Source of the DNA: Pseudomonas viridiflava
GTDB taxonomy: Bacteria; Pseudomonadota; Gammaproteobacteria; Pseudomonadales; Pseudomonadaceae
Direction of reading: 5' to 3'
DNA length: 64,000 bases
Assembly: GCF_900583165.1 (NCBI RefSeq)
Contig: NZ_UTKY01000001.1
Span: forward strand, 1-64,000
The notes beneath the pieces are model-generated. The model did no database searches. It was not told the DNA's origin and saw nothing but the letters and a program-made list of their open reading frames with translations. Positions within the stretch are counted from its first letter, which is position 1, and every line of letters begins with the position of its first letter. Of this stretch, positions 37,586-46,334 are shown one piece after another. A program made the position numbers and the translations under genes.

Positions 37586-37679
37586 AATGTGGGAGGGGGC
37601 TTGCCCCCGATTGCGGTGAATCAGTCAAATTTGTATCGACTGACACTCCGCTATCGGGGGCAAGCCCCCTCCCACATTT
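37586..37679. repeat. REP doublet (inverted pair)
   Basis: Standard arms AATGTGGGAGGGGGCTTGCC and CCCCCTCCCACATT around a 40-base spacer, between convergent gene ends. Confidence 0.9.
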
Positions 37680-37693
37680 TTGATCCGGTTTCG

Positions 37694-39229
37694 TCAGCCC
37701 GTTGCAGGCGCCGAGCCTATCCCGGTCGTTGTGCGCACCCGCCCCTCCAACCGACGCTTCAAGCCCCGCGCCTCAATCACCAGCTTCGACCCTTTGGCCG
37801 CATTGGCCCGGCCCCATTCCTCGAGCAATTCCAGGCACGAATGGTCGATGTAACTCAGGTTGCTCAGCGGCACATGCAGCGTGGTCCCCATAGGTACCGT
37901 CGACAGCACTTGCGTCAACGCCGGCACTTTCAGAAAGGTCGCTGCACCGGTCAAACGCAGTTCCATCTCCCCGACCTGGGGCAGGTCAACCAGGCTGACT
38001 TTCAGGCGTGAGGCCTTGAATGCGAGCTTGACCAACGTCAACCCGAAACCCACCAGCACTCCGGTCAGCAGGTCGGTAAAGATGATCGCCAACGCCGTAG
38101 CGGCGTAGGTAAACATTGGCATCCGACCGTAGCGCCCCAGCGCTTTGAACGCTTTCACATCCACCAGCTTGATCCCGGTGTACACCAGCACGCCCGCCAG
38201 GCTCGCCACGGGAATGCTTTGCAGCACGCTCGACAGCAACAGCACAAACGCCAGCAGCCAAACACCATGGAACATCGCCGACAAACGAGTGGTAGCACCG
38301 GCCTGCACGTTGGCCGAGCTGCGCACGATCACGCCGGTCATCGGCAGCGCGCCGACCAGGCCGCAGAGCATGTTGCCTATACCTTGGGCGGACAATTCCT
38401 TGTCGAAATCCGAACGCTGACCGCTGTGCATACGGTCTACCGCCGCTGCGGAAAGCAGGGTTTCGGCACTGGCGATAAAGGCCACGGCAAATGCAGCAAC
38501 CAATAGCTGTGGGTCGGCAAGATTCAGCAGGTCGCTTGGGCGCAACCAGTCGATAGCGTCAGCGAGGTTTTCCGGGACTTCCACGCGCTTGACCTGCAAG
38601 GCCAGCAGCAGGCTGACGCCCGTGGTCAGGCCCACACCCAGCAGTGCACCCGGCACAAAACGCAGGGTTTGCGGGCGCAACTTATCCCACAAGTACATCA
38701 CCAGCATGGTCGACAAGCCGAGCAGCCCAGCCTGCCAACCCAGGCTCGGGATGGCCTGCGCGACTGCCGCCGGGAAGCTTGCCAGGTTATCCAGCCCCGA
38801 AGGCTTTGGCGCGCCGTCGAGCATCACATGGATCTGCGACAGCACAATCAATACGCCGATCCCCGCCAGCATGCCGTACACCACTGCCGGCGCCGTAACC
38901 CGAAACCAACAACCCAGGCGTAGCCGCCCTGCCACCAGTTGCAGAAAACCCGCCAGCAGCAGGATAGGCCCAAGCATCATCATGCCGTGCTGGCGTACCA
39001 GCTCGAACACCAATACCGCCAAACCGGCTGCCGGGCCACTGACCTGCAAGGGCGAGCCCGCCAGCCAGCCCACCACCAGACCGCCGATAATCCCGGTAAT
39101 CAAGCCCTTGGCCGGCGGCATGCCCGACGCGATGGCGATCCCCATGCACAAGGGCAGGGCGACCAGAAACACAACCACCGAGGCGAGCAGCTCCCGAGGT
39201 ATTACAGCTTTCAATTGAGCAGCACGCAT
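37694..39229 (-). CDS. SulP-family anion transporter with STAS domain
   Basis: A 511-residue inner-membrane transporter of the SulP/SLC26 family. The N-terminal GIAIASGMPPAKGLITGIIGGLVVGWLAGSPLQVSGPAAG region and eleven or so helices are typical; a C-terminal STAS domain (about 415-500) shows HVPLSNLSYIDHSCLELLEEW. SulP proteins move sulfate, bicarbonate or chloride. The beta-carbonic anhydrase gene 85 bases upstream on the same strand makes bicarbonate a likely substrate; that is inference. Confidence 0.85.
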   Translation of the reverse strand: MRAAQLKAVIPRELLASVVVFLVALPLCMGIAIASGMPPAKGLITGIIGGLVVGWLAGSPLQVSGPAAGLAVLVFELVRQHGMMMLGPILLLAGFLQLVAGRLRLGCWFRVTAPAVVYGMLAGIGVLIVLSQIHVMLDGAPKPSGLDNLASFPAAVAQAIPSLGWQAGLLGLSTMLVMYLWDKLRPQTLRFVPGALLGVGLTTGVSLLLALQVKRVEVPENLADAIDWLRPSDLLNLADPQLLVAAFAVAFIASAETLLSAAAVDRMHSGQRSDFDKELSAQGIGNMLCGLVGALPMTGVIVRSSANVQAGATTRLSAMFHGVWLLAFVLLLSSVLQSIPVASLAGVLVYTGIKLVDVKAFKALGRYGRMPMFTYAATALAIIFTDLLTGVLVGFGLTLVKLAFKASRLKVSLVDLPQVGEMELRLTGAATFLKVPALTQVLSTVPMGTTLHVPLSNLSYIDHSCLELLEEWGRANAAKGSKLVIEARGLKRRLEGRVRTTTGIGSAPATG

Positions 39230-39314
39230 GATGACTCTCCCGAGGCATTCGCCGGGCGCGGCAAAGCCTGGCTGCGTCCATGGCAGCCACCGCTTTACCC
39301 GGCAGGGAAGTGTT

Positions 39315-40046
39315 TTAGAAGCGCGCTTTAGGCGTCGCGGATGGAATCGGCCCTTCGCCGCCTAACGGTCGGAACGCGGACTGGTCTGCGTCGTAGGCGC
39401 GGATTTCGCTGGTCTCGATGTTGTAGATCCAACCATGGATAAACAGCTGACCATTGGCCATGCGCGATGCCACAGAAGGGTGGGTGCGCAAATGTTGCAA
39501 CTGGGCGATGACGTTTTCTTCGGTCAGCACCTTCATGCTTTCGCCTTCATTGGCGCAGTCGCAGTTGTCGTGGACCATGGTCTTGGCGACCTCGGCATGC
39601 CGCAGCCAGGCCTTGACCGTCGGCATCTTCTCCAGGCTGTCGGGGTTGAGTACAGCACGCATGGCGCCGCAATCCGAGTGCCCGCAAACGATGATGTGCT
39701 GTACGCCCAAGGCTAGTACGGCGTACTCGATGGCCGTGGAAACACCGCCGTTCATCTGGCCGTAGGGCGGCACGACGTTACCGACGTTACGGGTCACAAA
39801 CAGGTCGCCCGGAGAGCTCTGGGTGATCAGCTCGGGCACGATGCGCGAATCGGCACAGGTAATAAACATCGCTCGTGGGCTCTGGGCCGTGGCGAGTTTC
39901 TTGAAGAGTTCTTCCTGCTGGGGGAAGACGTCGTGATGGAAATGCAAAAAGCCGTCAACGATATGCTGCAGCGCTGCATCGGCAGTTTCTGCCACTTGCG
40001 GGGCTGAAGCCGACGCAGCCAACGGCTGTTTATCCTTATCACTCAT
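39315..40046 (-). CDS. Beta-class carbonic anhydrase
   Basis: A 243-residue zinc enzyme interconverting carbon dioxide and bicarbonate. Zinc and catalytic residues are in FITCADSRIVPELI and ICGHSDCGAMRAVL. An N-terminal extension of about 35 residues (AAASAPQVAETADAALQ) precedes the catalytic fold without being a clear signal peptide. It is upstream of the SulP transporter gene on the same strand. Confidence 0.93.
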   Translation of the reverse strand: MSDKDKQPLAASASAPQVAETADAALQHIVDGFLHFHHDVFPQQEELFKKLATAQSPRAMFITCADSRIVPELITQSSPGDLFVTRNVGNVVPPYGQMNGGVSTAIEYAVLALGVQHIIVCGHSDCGAMRAVLNPDSLEKMPTVKAWLRHAEVAKTMVHDNCDCANEGESMKVLTEENVIAQLQHLRTHPSVASRMANGQLFIHGWIYNIETSEIRAYDADQSAFRPLGGEGPIPSATPKARF

Positions 40047-40273
40047 GATTCATCCTCGATATTTATGCAGGGGGAGTGTTCAGGTGCGTTCGACGCCAGG
40101 CTAGTGGAATAGTTGTAAAACGCCACAAGCCAGACGACCGACTACTCGGTCACTCGCTGAACAAGGTAGCCGTCGAAACTTAACTCAAACTGAATGAACC
40201 GCTCTAGAACGCGGGTTTCAGTGATGTCAAAACGCGACTATTCCTACAGGAATGGTGCATTCGTTCTGTCAGT

Positions 40274-41338
40274 CTACAACAATGCCATTTGCCTGCCCGG
40301 CGGGCAGAACGCCGTGCAATCCAGGTTGTACCCCTCCCGGCGATCAAGCCCAAGACGTTTGATCGCCTTGCTGAATCGCTGGGCCAGCAGATCGGCAAAT
40401 GGCCCCTCGCCTCGCATGCGCACGCCGAAACGGCTGTCATACACCTCGCCACCGCGCACCTGACGCACCAGGCTCATCACATGGGCTGCGCGTTGGGGGT
40501 AATGGGCCGCCAGCCATTCCTCGAACAGCGGCGCCACTTCCAGCGGCAGGCGCAGCATCATGTAGGCCGCACTTTGCGCACCAGCGGCATGGGCTTCGGT
40601 GAGCAGGCTTTCGAGTTCACTGTCGTTGATCATCGGAATCATCGGCGAACACAGCACGCCCACCGGGATTCCCGCCTCACGCATCACCCGAATCGCCCGC
40701 AAACGCGCCTTGGGCGCCGCCGTGCGCGGCTCCAGGATGCGCTTGAGTTCGTCATCCAGGCTGGTAAGGCTGATCATCACCGCCACCAGACGTTGCCGGG
40801 CCAGCTCGGTGAGCAGGTCGAGGTCGCGCAATATCAGCGAGCCCTTGGTGATGATCGTCACCGGGTGCCGATAGCGCAGCAGTACTTCGAGGGTCTGCCG
40901 GGTGATCTTGTACTCACGCTCGATAGGCTGGTACGGGTCGGTATTAGAGCCCAGGTTGATCGGCGCGCACACGTAGCCAGGCTTCGACAGTTGTTGCTCC
41001 AACACGTCGGCCGCGTTGGTCTTGGCGATCAGCTTTGTTTCGAAATCCAGCCCCGGCGACATGTCCCAGTACGCATGGCTGGGCCGCGCATAGCAATAGA
41101 TACAGCCGTGTTCACAGCCCCGATAGGGGTTGATCGAGCGGTCGAATGGCAGGTCCGGCGAGTTGTTGCGGGTGATGATGGTCTTGGCCGTTTCGATTTG
41201 CACCTCAGTGCCTTGGGTCGGCGGCACTTCCTGGTACCAGCCGTCGTCCTCGGCCACGCTGACCGTGGGCGCAAAACGATTGTGCAGGTTGGTGGCTGTG
41301 CCACGCCCGCGCAGAGGCAGGGGCCGGGGCCGTATCAT
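40274..41338 (-). CDS. Radical SAM protein, PA0069 family
   Basis: A 354-residue radical SAM enzyme related to spore photoproduct lyase-like proteins. The iron-sulfur motif is CEHGCIYCYARPSHAYWD (CxxxCxxC, about residues 74-81). IITKGSLILRDLDLLTEL and CSPMIPMINDSELE are other conserved parts. Substrate unknown. A perfect LexA-type box (41355-41370) is 16 bases upstream of the ATG, so the gene should be induced by DNA damage; the PAO1 homologue PA0069 is, to my recollection, in the SOS regulon. ATG 41338 (MIRPRPLPLRG) is used. Confidence 0.85.
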   Translation of the reverse strand: MIRPRPLPLRGRGTATNLHNRFAPTVSVAEDDGWYQEVPPTQGTEVQIETAKTIITRNNSPDLPFDRSINPYRGCEHGCIYCYARPSHAYWDMSPGLDFETKLIAKTNAADVLEQQLSKPGYVCAPINLGSNTDPYQPIEREYKITRQTLEVLLRYRHPVTIITKGSLILRDLDLLTELARQRLVAVMISLTSLDDELKRILEPRTAAPKARLRAIRVMREAGIPVGVLCSPMIPMINDSELESLLTEAHAAGAQSAAYMMLRLPLEVAPLFEEWLAAHYPQRAAHVMSLVRQVRGGEVYDSRFGVRMRGEGPFADLLAQRFSKAIKRLGLDRREGYNLDCTAFCPPGRQMALL

Positions 41339-41354
41339 GATCGGACTCCTATTG

Positions 41355-41370
41355 CTGTATTTATATACAG
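41355..41370. promoter_or_regulatory. LexA (SOS) box
   Basis: CTGTATTTATATACAG matches the consensus CTGT-N8-ACAG with the alternating A/T centre of strong LexA sites. It sits just upstream of the radical SAM gene and overlaps its likely promoter. Confidence 0.85.
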
Positions 41371-41607
41371 TATTCGAGAAATCCCCCTTTGGCCAGCACC
41401 GTTCAGCAGCCAGCGTGGCGTTAACACCTGCGCACATAATGAAAGCAAGAAATTAATAATGTTTAAAAACTGTTTAAGTACGACAGTTATTATTTCGTCA
41501 CATTTAAGAAATCAATCCTAACATATCAAAAATGGATTCATACAATCTAACGCCGCTATGATCTCGCTCCACCCAAGTTAAACAACCAATTAGATAATAG
41601 GTACATT

Positions 41608-41856
41608 ATGTCTCAGGATGAATTGCGTCTCACGTGTGAAGACTTCGAAAAAGATAATAGCCCGGAAATATTGCTCGAGCGCTTCAGCAATGGCGAACTT
41701 ACTTTTGCAATGTACGCATCTTCTTCGAAAAAAGATGGCAACTACGACAAAACATCTTCGCCTACCGACCTTGATAACGACGGTGATGAAGACGGCGACG
41801 ACAAGCAACTGTTCTTGGACATGGCCAACCTTTTCGCCAAAACCTGCGCGCGTTGA
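41608..41856 (+). CDS. Small acidic orphan protein
   Basis: An 82-residue acidic protein without signal peptide. The N-terminal 33 residues are charged and helical (LRLTCEDFEKDNSPEILLERF). A Ser/Lys/Thr linker leads to DLDNDGDEDGDD (about 54-65), an Asp-rich run with DxDxDG spacing like calcium-binding loops, then a helix ending KTCAR. Two Cys are at each end (residues 10 and 80). I know no family. The DNA is A+T-richer than its neighbours, and the upstream 150 bases are very A+T-rich. ATAGG upstream is a weak ribosome-binding site. Confidence 0.6.
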   Translation: MSQDELRLTCEDFEKDNSPEILLERFSNGELTFAMYASSSKKDGNYDKTSSPTDLDNDGDEDGDDKQLFLDMANLFAKTCAR

Positions 41857-41930
41857 ACACTCACTATTAATGGCATGCACATCACTAGTTCATACGTGAG
41901 TTATTGATATATTTAAAAGCTATGCCTTTC

Positions 41931-41966
41931 AACCGGCCTATATCAATATTTAGATATAGGCCGGTT
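41931..41966. terminator. Perfect 14-bp hairpin between convergent genes
   Basis: AACCGGCCTATATC and GATATAGGCCGGTT form a 14-bp perfect stem with an 8-base loop. It lies between the orphan gene (plus) and the cytochrome gene (minus) and may end both. No long T-run follows on either strand. Its left arm AACCGGCCTAT recurs at 42000-42010 inside the cytochrome gene's 3' end. Confidence 0.6.
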
Positions 41967-41972
41967 ACTTCA

Positions 41973-43259
41973 TTACTTTCCAGTCACATCTCCAGTATTA
42001 ACCGGCCTATCTGGCCTTAATCTTGACACTTCGCCAGCGTTCACCGGAGTGCCCACATTACCCCAACTCCCGCGAATAAAACTGACCACGTCAGCAACTT
42101 CCTGATCCGACAGACGCCAGGCGAATGCAGGCATGGTGAACGTCGACGGCGCCGTGTGTGTCGCCGGCAAGGTGCCGCCATTCAACACAATGTTAATCAA
42201 CGACGTGGCATCCGCCGTCTGCAACACCGGGTTGCCTGCCAGCGCCGGGAACACCCGAGTGTAGCCATGGCCGTCGGTACGGTGGCAGGCCGCGCAGTTA
42301 TCGATATACACCGAGGCGCCCGGTTTGCTGTCGTCGCCTTTCCACAGCGCTTGGGCCACCTGTTTATCGTACTGGTGCGGTTGGTCCTTGGGATCGACCG
42401 CCGGTAGGCTCTTGAGGTAACGCGCGATAGCGGTGAGGTCGTCCTGGGACATGTACTGCATGCTGTGCACGACCACATCGCTCATGCCGCCAAACACTGC
42501 GCTGCGATCACTGCGACCGGTCTTGAGGAATTGAACCAGTTGTTCCTCGCTCCAACTGCCGAGGCCGTCCTTGTGATCCCCCCGCAGGCTTTTGGCGATC
42601 CAGCCTTCCAGCGGTGCACTGCCAGACAGGAACGCGCTGCCATCGGTGGCGCTCAGGGATTTTTCCTGCATGGTCAGCGCCCGTGGCGTATGGCAGGCGC
42701 CGCAATGGCCAAGACCTTCCACCAAGTAAGCACCGCGACTGATTACCGGGTCGGCGTCGGCTGGCGCCTGGTCTTGCGCGACCTCAGGTGCAAACATCCA
42801 ACGCCACGCCGCCAGCGGCCAGCGCATGCTCAGCGGCCACGGAATATCACTGTCTTTGTTCTCCTGCGCGACCGGCTCAACGCCCTTCATGAAGTACGCA
42901 TACAACGCCTGCATATCGCTTTCACTGACGCGTGCGTAAGACGGGTAGGGCATCGCCGGGTAAAGCGTACTACCGCTCTTGGCGACGCCATGGCGCACGG
43001 CCTTGTCGAAATCCTCAAAACTGTAGTCGCCCAGGCCGGTTTTGTCCGGGGTGATGTTGGTGGAGTAGATCACGCCAATCGGGGTTTCCATCGGCAGGCC
43101 GCCGGCGAACGGTTTGCCGCCCTTGGCGGTGTGGCAGGCCACGCAGTCACCGGCGCGAGCCAGGTATTCGCCCTGCTTGACCAGGTCGGTTTCAGCCGCG
43201 CTTACCGAGCAGCTGCTAAAGAGTGCCAGTGAGGCGATAACGAGTGCTTTCATGGTCAT
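41973..43259 (-). CDS. Trihaem cytochrome c subunit of membrane gluconate-type dehydrogenase
   Basis: A 428-residue exported cytochrome with a signal peptide (ending SVSAAE) and three CXXCH sites: CVACHTAKGG (near residue 40), CGACHTPRA (near 185) and CAACHRTDG (near 320). It matches the cytochrome subunit of periplasmic gluconate 2-dehydrogenase and related alcohol dehydrogenases, handing electrons to ubiquinone. The flavoprotein subunit ends 6 bases upstream on the same strand. Confidence 0.9.
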   Translation of the reverse strand: MTMKALVIASLALFSSCSVSAAETDLVKQGEYLARAGDCVACHTAKGGKPFAGGLPMETPIGVIYSTNITPDKTGLGDYSFEDFDKAVRHGVAKSGSTLYPAMPYPSYARVSESDMQALYAYFMKGVEPVAQENKDSDIPWPLSMRWPLAAWRWMFAPEVAQDQAPADADPVISRGAYLVEGLGHCGACHTPRALTMQEKSLSATDGSAFLSGSAPLEGWIAKSLRGDHKDGLGSWSEEQLVQFLKTGRSDRSAVFGGMSDVVVHSMQYMSQDDLTAIARYLKSLPAVDPKDQPHQYDKQVAQALWKGDDSKPGASVYIDNCAACHRTDGHGYTRVFPALAGNPVLQTADATSLINIVLNGGTLPATHTAPSTFTMPAFAWRLSDQEVADVVSFIRGSWGNVGTPVNAGEVSRLRPDRPVNTGDVTGK

Positions 43260-43265
43260 CGCTCC

Positions 43266-45050
43266 TTATGCCTGAACCAGTGGGCCGGGGTTTTTCAAGT
43301 ACTGCTCGCGAATCGCCCGCGCCGACCAATAGGTCAGCGCCGCCACCAGGCCGGTCGGGTTGTAGCCCAAGCCTTGTGGGAAGGCGGACGCGCCCGGCAC
43401 AAACACGTTGTGTACGTCCCAGCATTGTAGGTAGCGGTTCAACGCACTGGTTTTCGGGTCGGTGCCCATGATCGCGCCACCGTTGAGGTGGGTGGTCTGG
43501 TACGACGCGGTATTGAAATGCTCGCCGACTTTTTTACCGAGCACGGCAATGGCCTTGGGGTTCATCGCTTCGGCGACCTTGCCCATTTTCTCGACCATGA
43601 AGCGGTTCATCTTGATGTCGTTTTCTTGCCAGTCGAACGTCATCCGTAGCAGCGGTTGGCCGTAGGCATCGCGGTACACCGGGTCCAGATCGAGGTAATT
43701 ACCCCGATAGGATTGATGCGCGCCGTGGGCGTCCATCGACACCTGGTGGGTGTAGTAATCGGCGGTGGCGCGCTTCCAGGCACTGCCCCAAGCGGGCGTA
43801 CCCGGCGGGTTGGACGTGCCGGCAATCGGCCGACTGCCCGCCTGGTTGACCCACATGGGCGAGCCGCCCACAAAGCCATGGGGCCCGTGGTCGAAGTTAT
43901 CCGCGTTGAAGTCATCCATCGCCACGCCGTTGCCGCCGGCACCGATGAAGTTGTTGGTGTGAGTGTCCTTGTCGAAGAACGCCTTGATGGTCGCCATGTT
44001 CTGGTAGGCGAAGTTCCTGCCCACCACGCCCTCATTGGTAATCGGGTCGTACGGCTTGCCGATGCCCGACAACAGCATCAGGCGCACGTTATGAAACTGG
44101 AACGCGCCGAGGATCACCAAGTCTGCCGGCTGCTCGCATTCGCGGCCCTGGGCGTCGATATAGGTCACGCCGGTGGCTTTGCTCTTGGTGCTGTCGAGGT
44201 TGACCTTGAGCACGTGAGAATTGGGCCGCAGTTCGAAGTTCGGCACCTGGCGCAGCGCCGGCAGGATATTCACGTTTGGCGAAGCCTTGGAGTACATGTA
44301 GCACACGTAGCCGCTGCAAAACCCACAGAAGTTGCACGGGCCCATCTGTGCGCCATAAGGGTTGGTGTAAGGCCCCGAGGTGTTGGCGGACGGCAGGTTG
44401 TAAGGCTTGTACCCAACGCTTGCAGCCGCTTTCTGAAACAGCTGTGCAGAGACGGTTTTTTTCTGTGCTTCCAATGGGAACGGGTTGGAGCGATCTGGCG
44501 CATAGGGGTTGCCGCCACGACCTTCGCCTACCAGTTGACCTTTGACGGTCCAAGCCTGGCCAGACGTGCCGAAGACTTTTTCGGCATAGTCGAAAAACGG
44601 CTCAAGTTCTTCATAGCTCACGCCAAAGTCCTGGATAGTCATGTCCTTGGGAATGAAGTTTTTGCCATAGCGTTCTTCATAGTGGCTGCGCATGCGCAGC
44701 TCGATCGGGTCGACCCGAAAATGCACGCCAGACCAATGCAGACCGGCGCCACCCACGCCGTTACCTGGCAAGAATGCACCCAACTGACGATTGGGCAGGG
44801 CAACATCATTCACGCTATGGCGAATGGTCACGGTCTCTTTGGAAATATCCTGGAAGAGTTTTTTACGCACGCTGTAGGTCAGCTCATCGATGACCTGTGG
44901 GTAATTGCCATCCGGGTAAGTGTCCTGCATCGGGCCGCGCTCCAGCGCTACCACGTTCAGGCCAGCTTCCGTCAGCTCCTTGGCCATGATCGCGCCGGTC
45001 CAGCCGAAGCCTACGATCACCGCGTCTACTTTCTTCATGATGGTTGCCAC
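43266..45050 (-). CDS. GMC-family flavoprotein subunit of membrane gluconate-type dehydrogenase
   Basis: A 594-residue FAD oxidoreductase. The dinucleotide-binding motif VIVGFGWTGAIMAKELTEAGLNVVALERG lies near residue 9, and the C-terminal GMC segment includes HLNGGAIMGTDPKTSALNRYLQCWDVHNVFVPGASAFP. It oxidises gluconate to 2-ketogluconate or a similar sugar acid in the periplasm. It has no signal of its own and is probably exported with the Tat-bearing gamma subunit. Start GTG 45050 is favoured by GAGAGGG upstream; ATG 45038 is the alternative. Confidence 0.9.
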   Translation of the reverse strand: MATIMKKVDAVIVGFGWTGAIMAKELTEAGLNVVALERGPMQDTYPDGNYPQVIDELTYSVRKKLFQDISKETVTIRHSVNDVALPNRQLGAFLPGNGVGGAGLHWSGVHFRVDPIELRMRSHYEERYGKNFIPKDMTIQDFGVSYEELEPFFDYAEKVFGTSGQAWTVKGQLVGEGRGGNPYAPDRSNPFPLEAQKKTVSAQLFQKAAASVGYKPYNLPSANTSGPYTNPYGAQMGPCNFCGFCSGYVCYMYSKASPNVNILPALRQVPNFELRPNSHVLKVNLDSTKSKATGVTYIDAQGRECEQPADLVILGAFQFHNVRLMLLSGIGKPYDPITNEGVVGRNFAYQNMATIKAFFDKDTHTNNFIGAGGNGVAMDDFNADNFDHGPHGFVGGSPMWVNQAGSRPIAGTSNPPGTPAWGSAWKRATADYYTHQVSMDAHGAHQSYRGNYLDLDPVYRDAYGQPLLRMTFDWQENDIKMNRFMVEKMGKVAEAMNPKAIAVLGKKVGEHFNTASYQTTHLNGGAIMGTDPKTSALNRYLQCWDVHNVFVPGASAFPQGLGYNPTGLVAALTYWSARAIREQYLKNPGPLVQA

Positions 45051-45052
45051 GT

Positions 45053-45805
45053 TTATGCCCTCTCGCCGCGAATTGAAACTGCCGGGAAGGGGTATTGCTC
45101 GTTGCGTTCAACCCAGTCCATGAAGTCGGCGCGGGCGCCGGGAAAGCCGATCATGGTCCAGCCGACCATGCCTTTGTTGCCACCGTGGATCGGGTCGCAG
45201 AAGAAGCCTTCCTTGGTGTTTTGCAGCAACAGGTTGAAGAAAATCTTCGGCGGCACCGCGTCGAAATGCGCGGTCACTTCGCTGCCGCCGGCTTCCAATC
45301 TGCGCAACATATCGTCTCGGGTAGCGCTGTCTTGCGCAGCAAATGTTTTACCGTTGAAGGATTTCGACCACGCATCCGTCGCGGCAATGCCCAGGCGATA
45401 GATCTCCTTGGGCACCAATTTGCTCTGCCAGCCCATTTCTGGAGCGGCATCCGCGTTGAACGGGCCTTGCATAAACCACAGCGCGCCACTGGCGTAGGGC
45501 GTGTTCATCTGACGGTCGATGTATTCCGGGGCACCCGCTTCAAGAGCGCCTGGGCCTTGGGCGTCGGCAGGAATCAATTGGGCGACCGCAGCGTTGATAA
45601 ATGCCCATTCTTCGGCAGTGAAGTAAGTGGGCTCGTAGGCTTTATCGCTCGCTGCGGGCTTGGCCGGTGCGGCCTGGGCAGGCTCGGGCGTGGCCATCAG
45701 CATCGAGCCGCCAAGGCCGGTGCTGGCAACCGTGACCACCGGGATCAAGGTCAAGGATTTGCGCAAAAAGTCACGCCGGGGGTTGTCTTGATCTTGATCA
45801 GACAT
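45053..45805 (-). CDS. Gluconate 2-dehydrogenase subunit 3 (gamma), Tat-exported
   Basis: A 250-residue small subunit with a twin-arginine signal (NPRRDFLRKSLTLIPVV) and a Gluconate_2-dh3 domain (about 55-235) containing FTAEEWAFINAAVAQLIPAD. It carries the large flavoprotein across the membrane in known complexes. It is the first gene of the three-gene operon, gamma-flavoprotein-cytochrome, all minus strand and nearly touching. Confidence 0.92.
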   Translation of the reverse strand: MSDQDQDNPRRDFLRKSLTLIPVVTVASTGLGGSMLMATPEPAQAAPAKPAASDKAYEPTYFTAEEWAFINAAVAQLIPADAQGPGALEAGAPEYIDRQMNTPYASGALWFMQGPFNADAAPEMGWQSKLVPKEIYRLGIAATDAWSKSFNGKTFAAQDSATRDDMLRRLEAGGSEVTAHFDAVPPKIFFNLLLQNTKEGFFCDPIHGGNKGMVGWTMIGFPGARADFMDWVERNEQYPFPAVSIRGERA

Positions 45806-45944
45806 GGGGGCACCTCATCATGTGGTCACGGGTTTGCCAGCCACCTCTGGGGGCGACTTGGCAATTATCAGTTACAAATGATAGCAGGCTAAGGATGTAG
45901 GGGAACGTTTCAGCGACCTAAGTCGAATGAATGCGGACAAAACA

Positions 45945-46046
45945 GTGTAGGAGCGAGCTTGCTCGCGAAAAACCCAAGGGCAACGCGTTCATTCAGGATG
46001 AGCGCGTTATCGTTAACGTTTTTCGCGAGCAAGCTCGCTCCTACAG
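45945..46046. repeat. Inverted repeat of a second REP family
   Basis: TGTAGGAGCGAGCTTGCTCG...AAAAAC and its inverse GTTTTTCGCGAGCAAGCTCG...CTACAG flank about 40 bases. This differs from the GTGGGAGG family in its core (GCGAGCTTGCTCGC) and is another well-known kind of Pseudomonas palindromic repeat. It lies between the dehydrogenase operon and the zinc-ribbon gene. Confidence 0.85.
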
Positions 46047-46058
46047 TAGGCGGGGCTT

Positions 46059-46334
46059 TTAGTCTTTTTTCAGCTTGGGATTCGGGAAGAACTGCACCGC
46101 CTGAACCTTGGGATCAGCCGGGGCTTTGAGCGCAGAGGTATTCACCCGCGTGCCCAACTCCTTGGGCACTGACAATCCCTGGTCATTGAGCGTGTCGGTA
46201 TACCCGCACGCCACACACTCACGGTGCGGCACGCTGTCCTCGGTCCACATCTTCAACTTGTCCGGCTCGCTGCACGCCGGGCAGACGGCCCCGGCGATAA
46301 ATTGCTTTTTGGTCATCACAGGCCCGTCACTCAT
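46059..46334 (-). CDS. YheV-family zinc-ribbon protein
   Basis: A 91-residue protein with a four-cysteine zinc ribbon, CPAC (about 19-22) and CVAC (about 41-44), matching the YheV family of unknown function. The ATG overlaps the prlC stop by ATGA, so it is translated from the prlC message, the same linkage seen in other gammaproteobacteria. A shorter start at 46316 (MTKKQF) is possible. Confidence 0.85.
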   Translation of the reverse strand: MSDGPVMTKKQFIAGAVCPACSEPDKLKMWTEDSVPHRECVACGYTDTLNDQGLSVPKELGTRVNTSALKAPADPKVQAVQFFPNPKLKKD

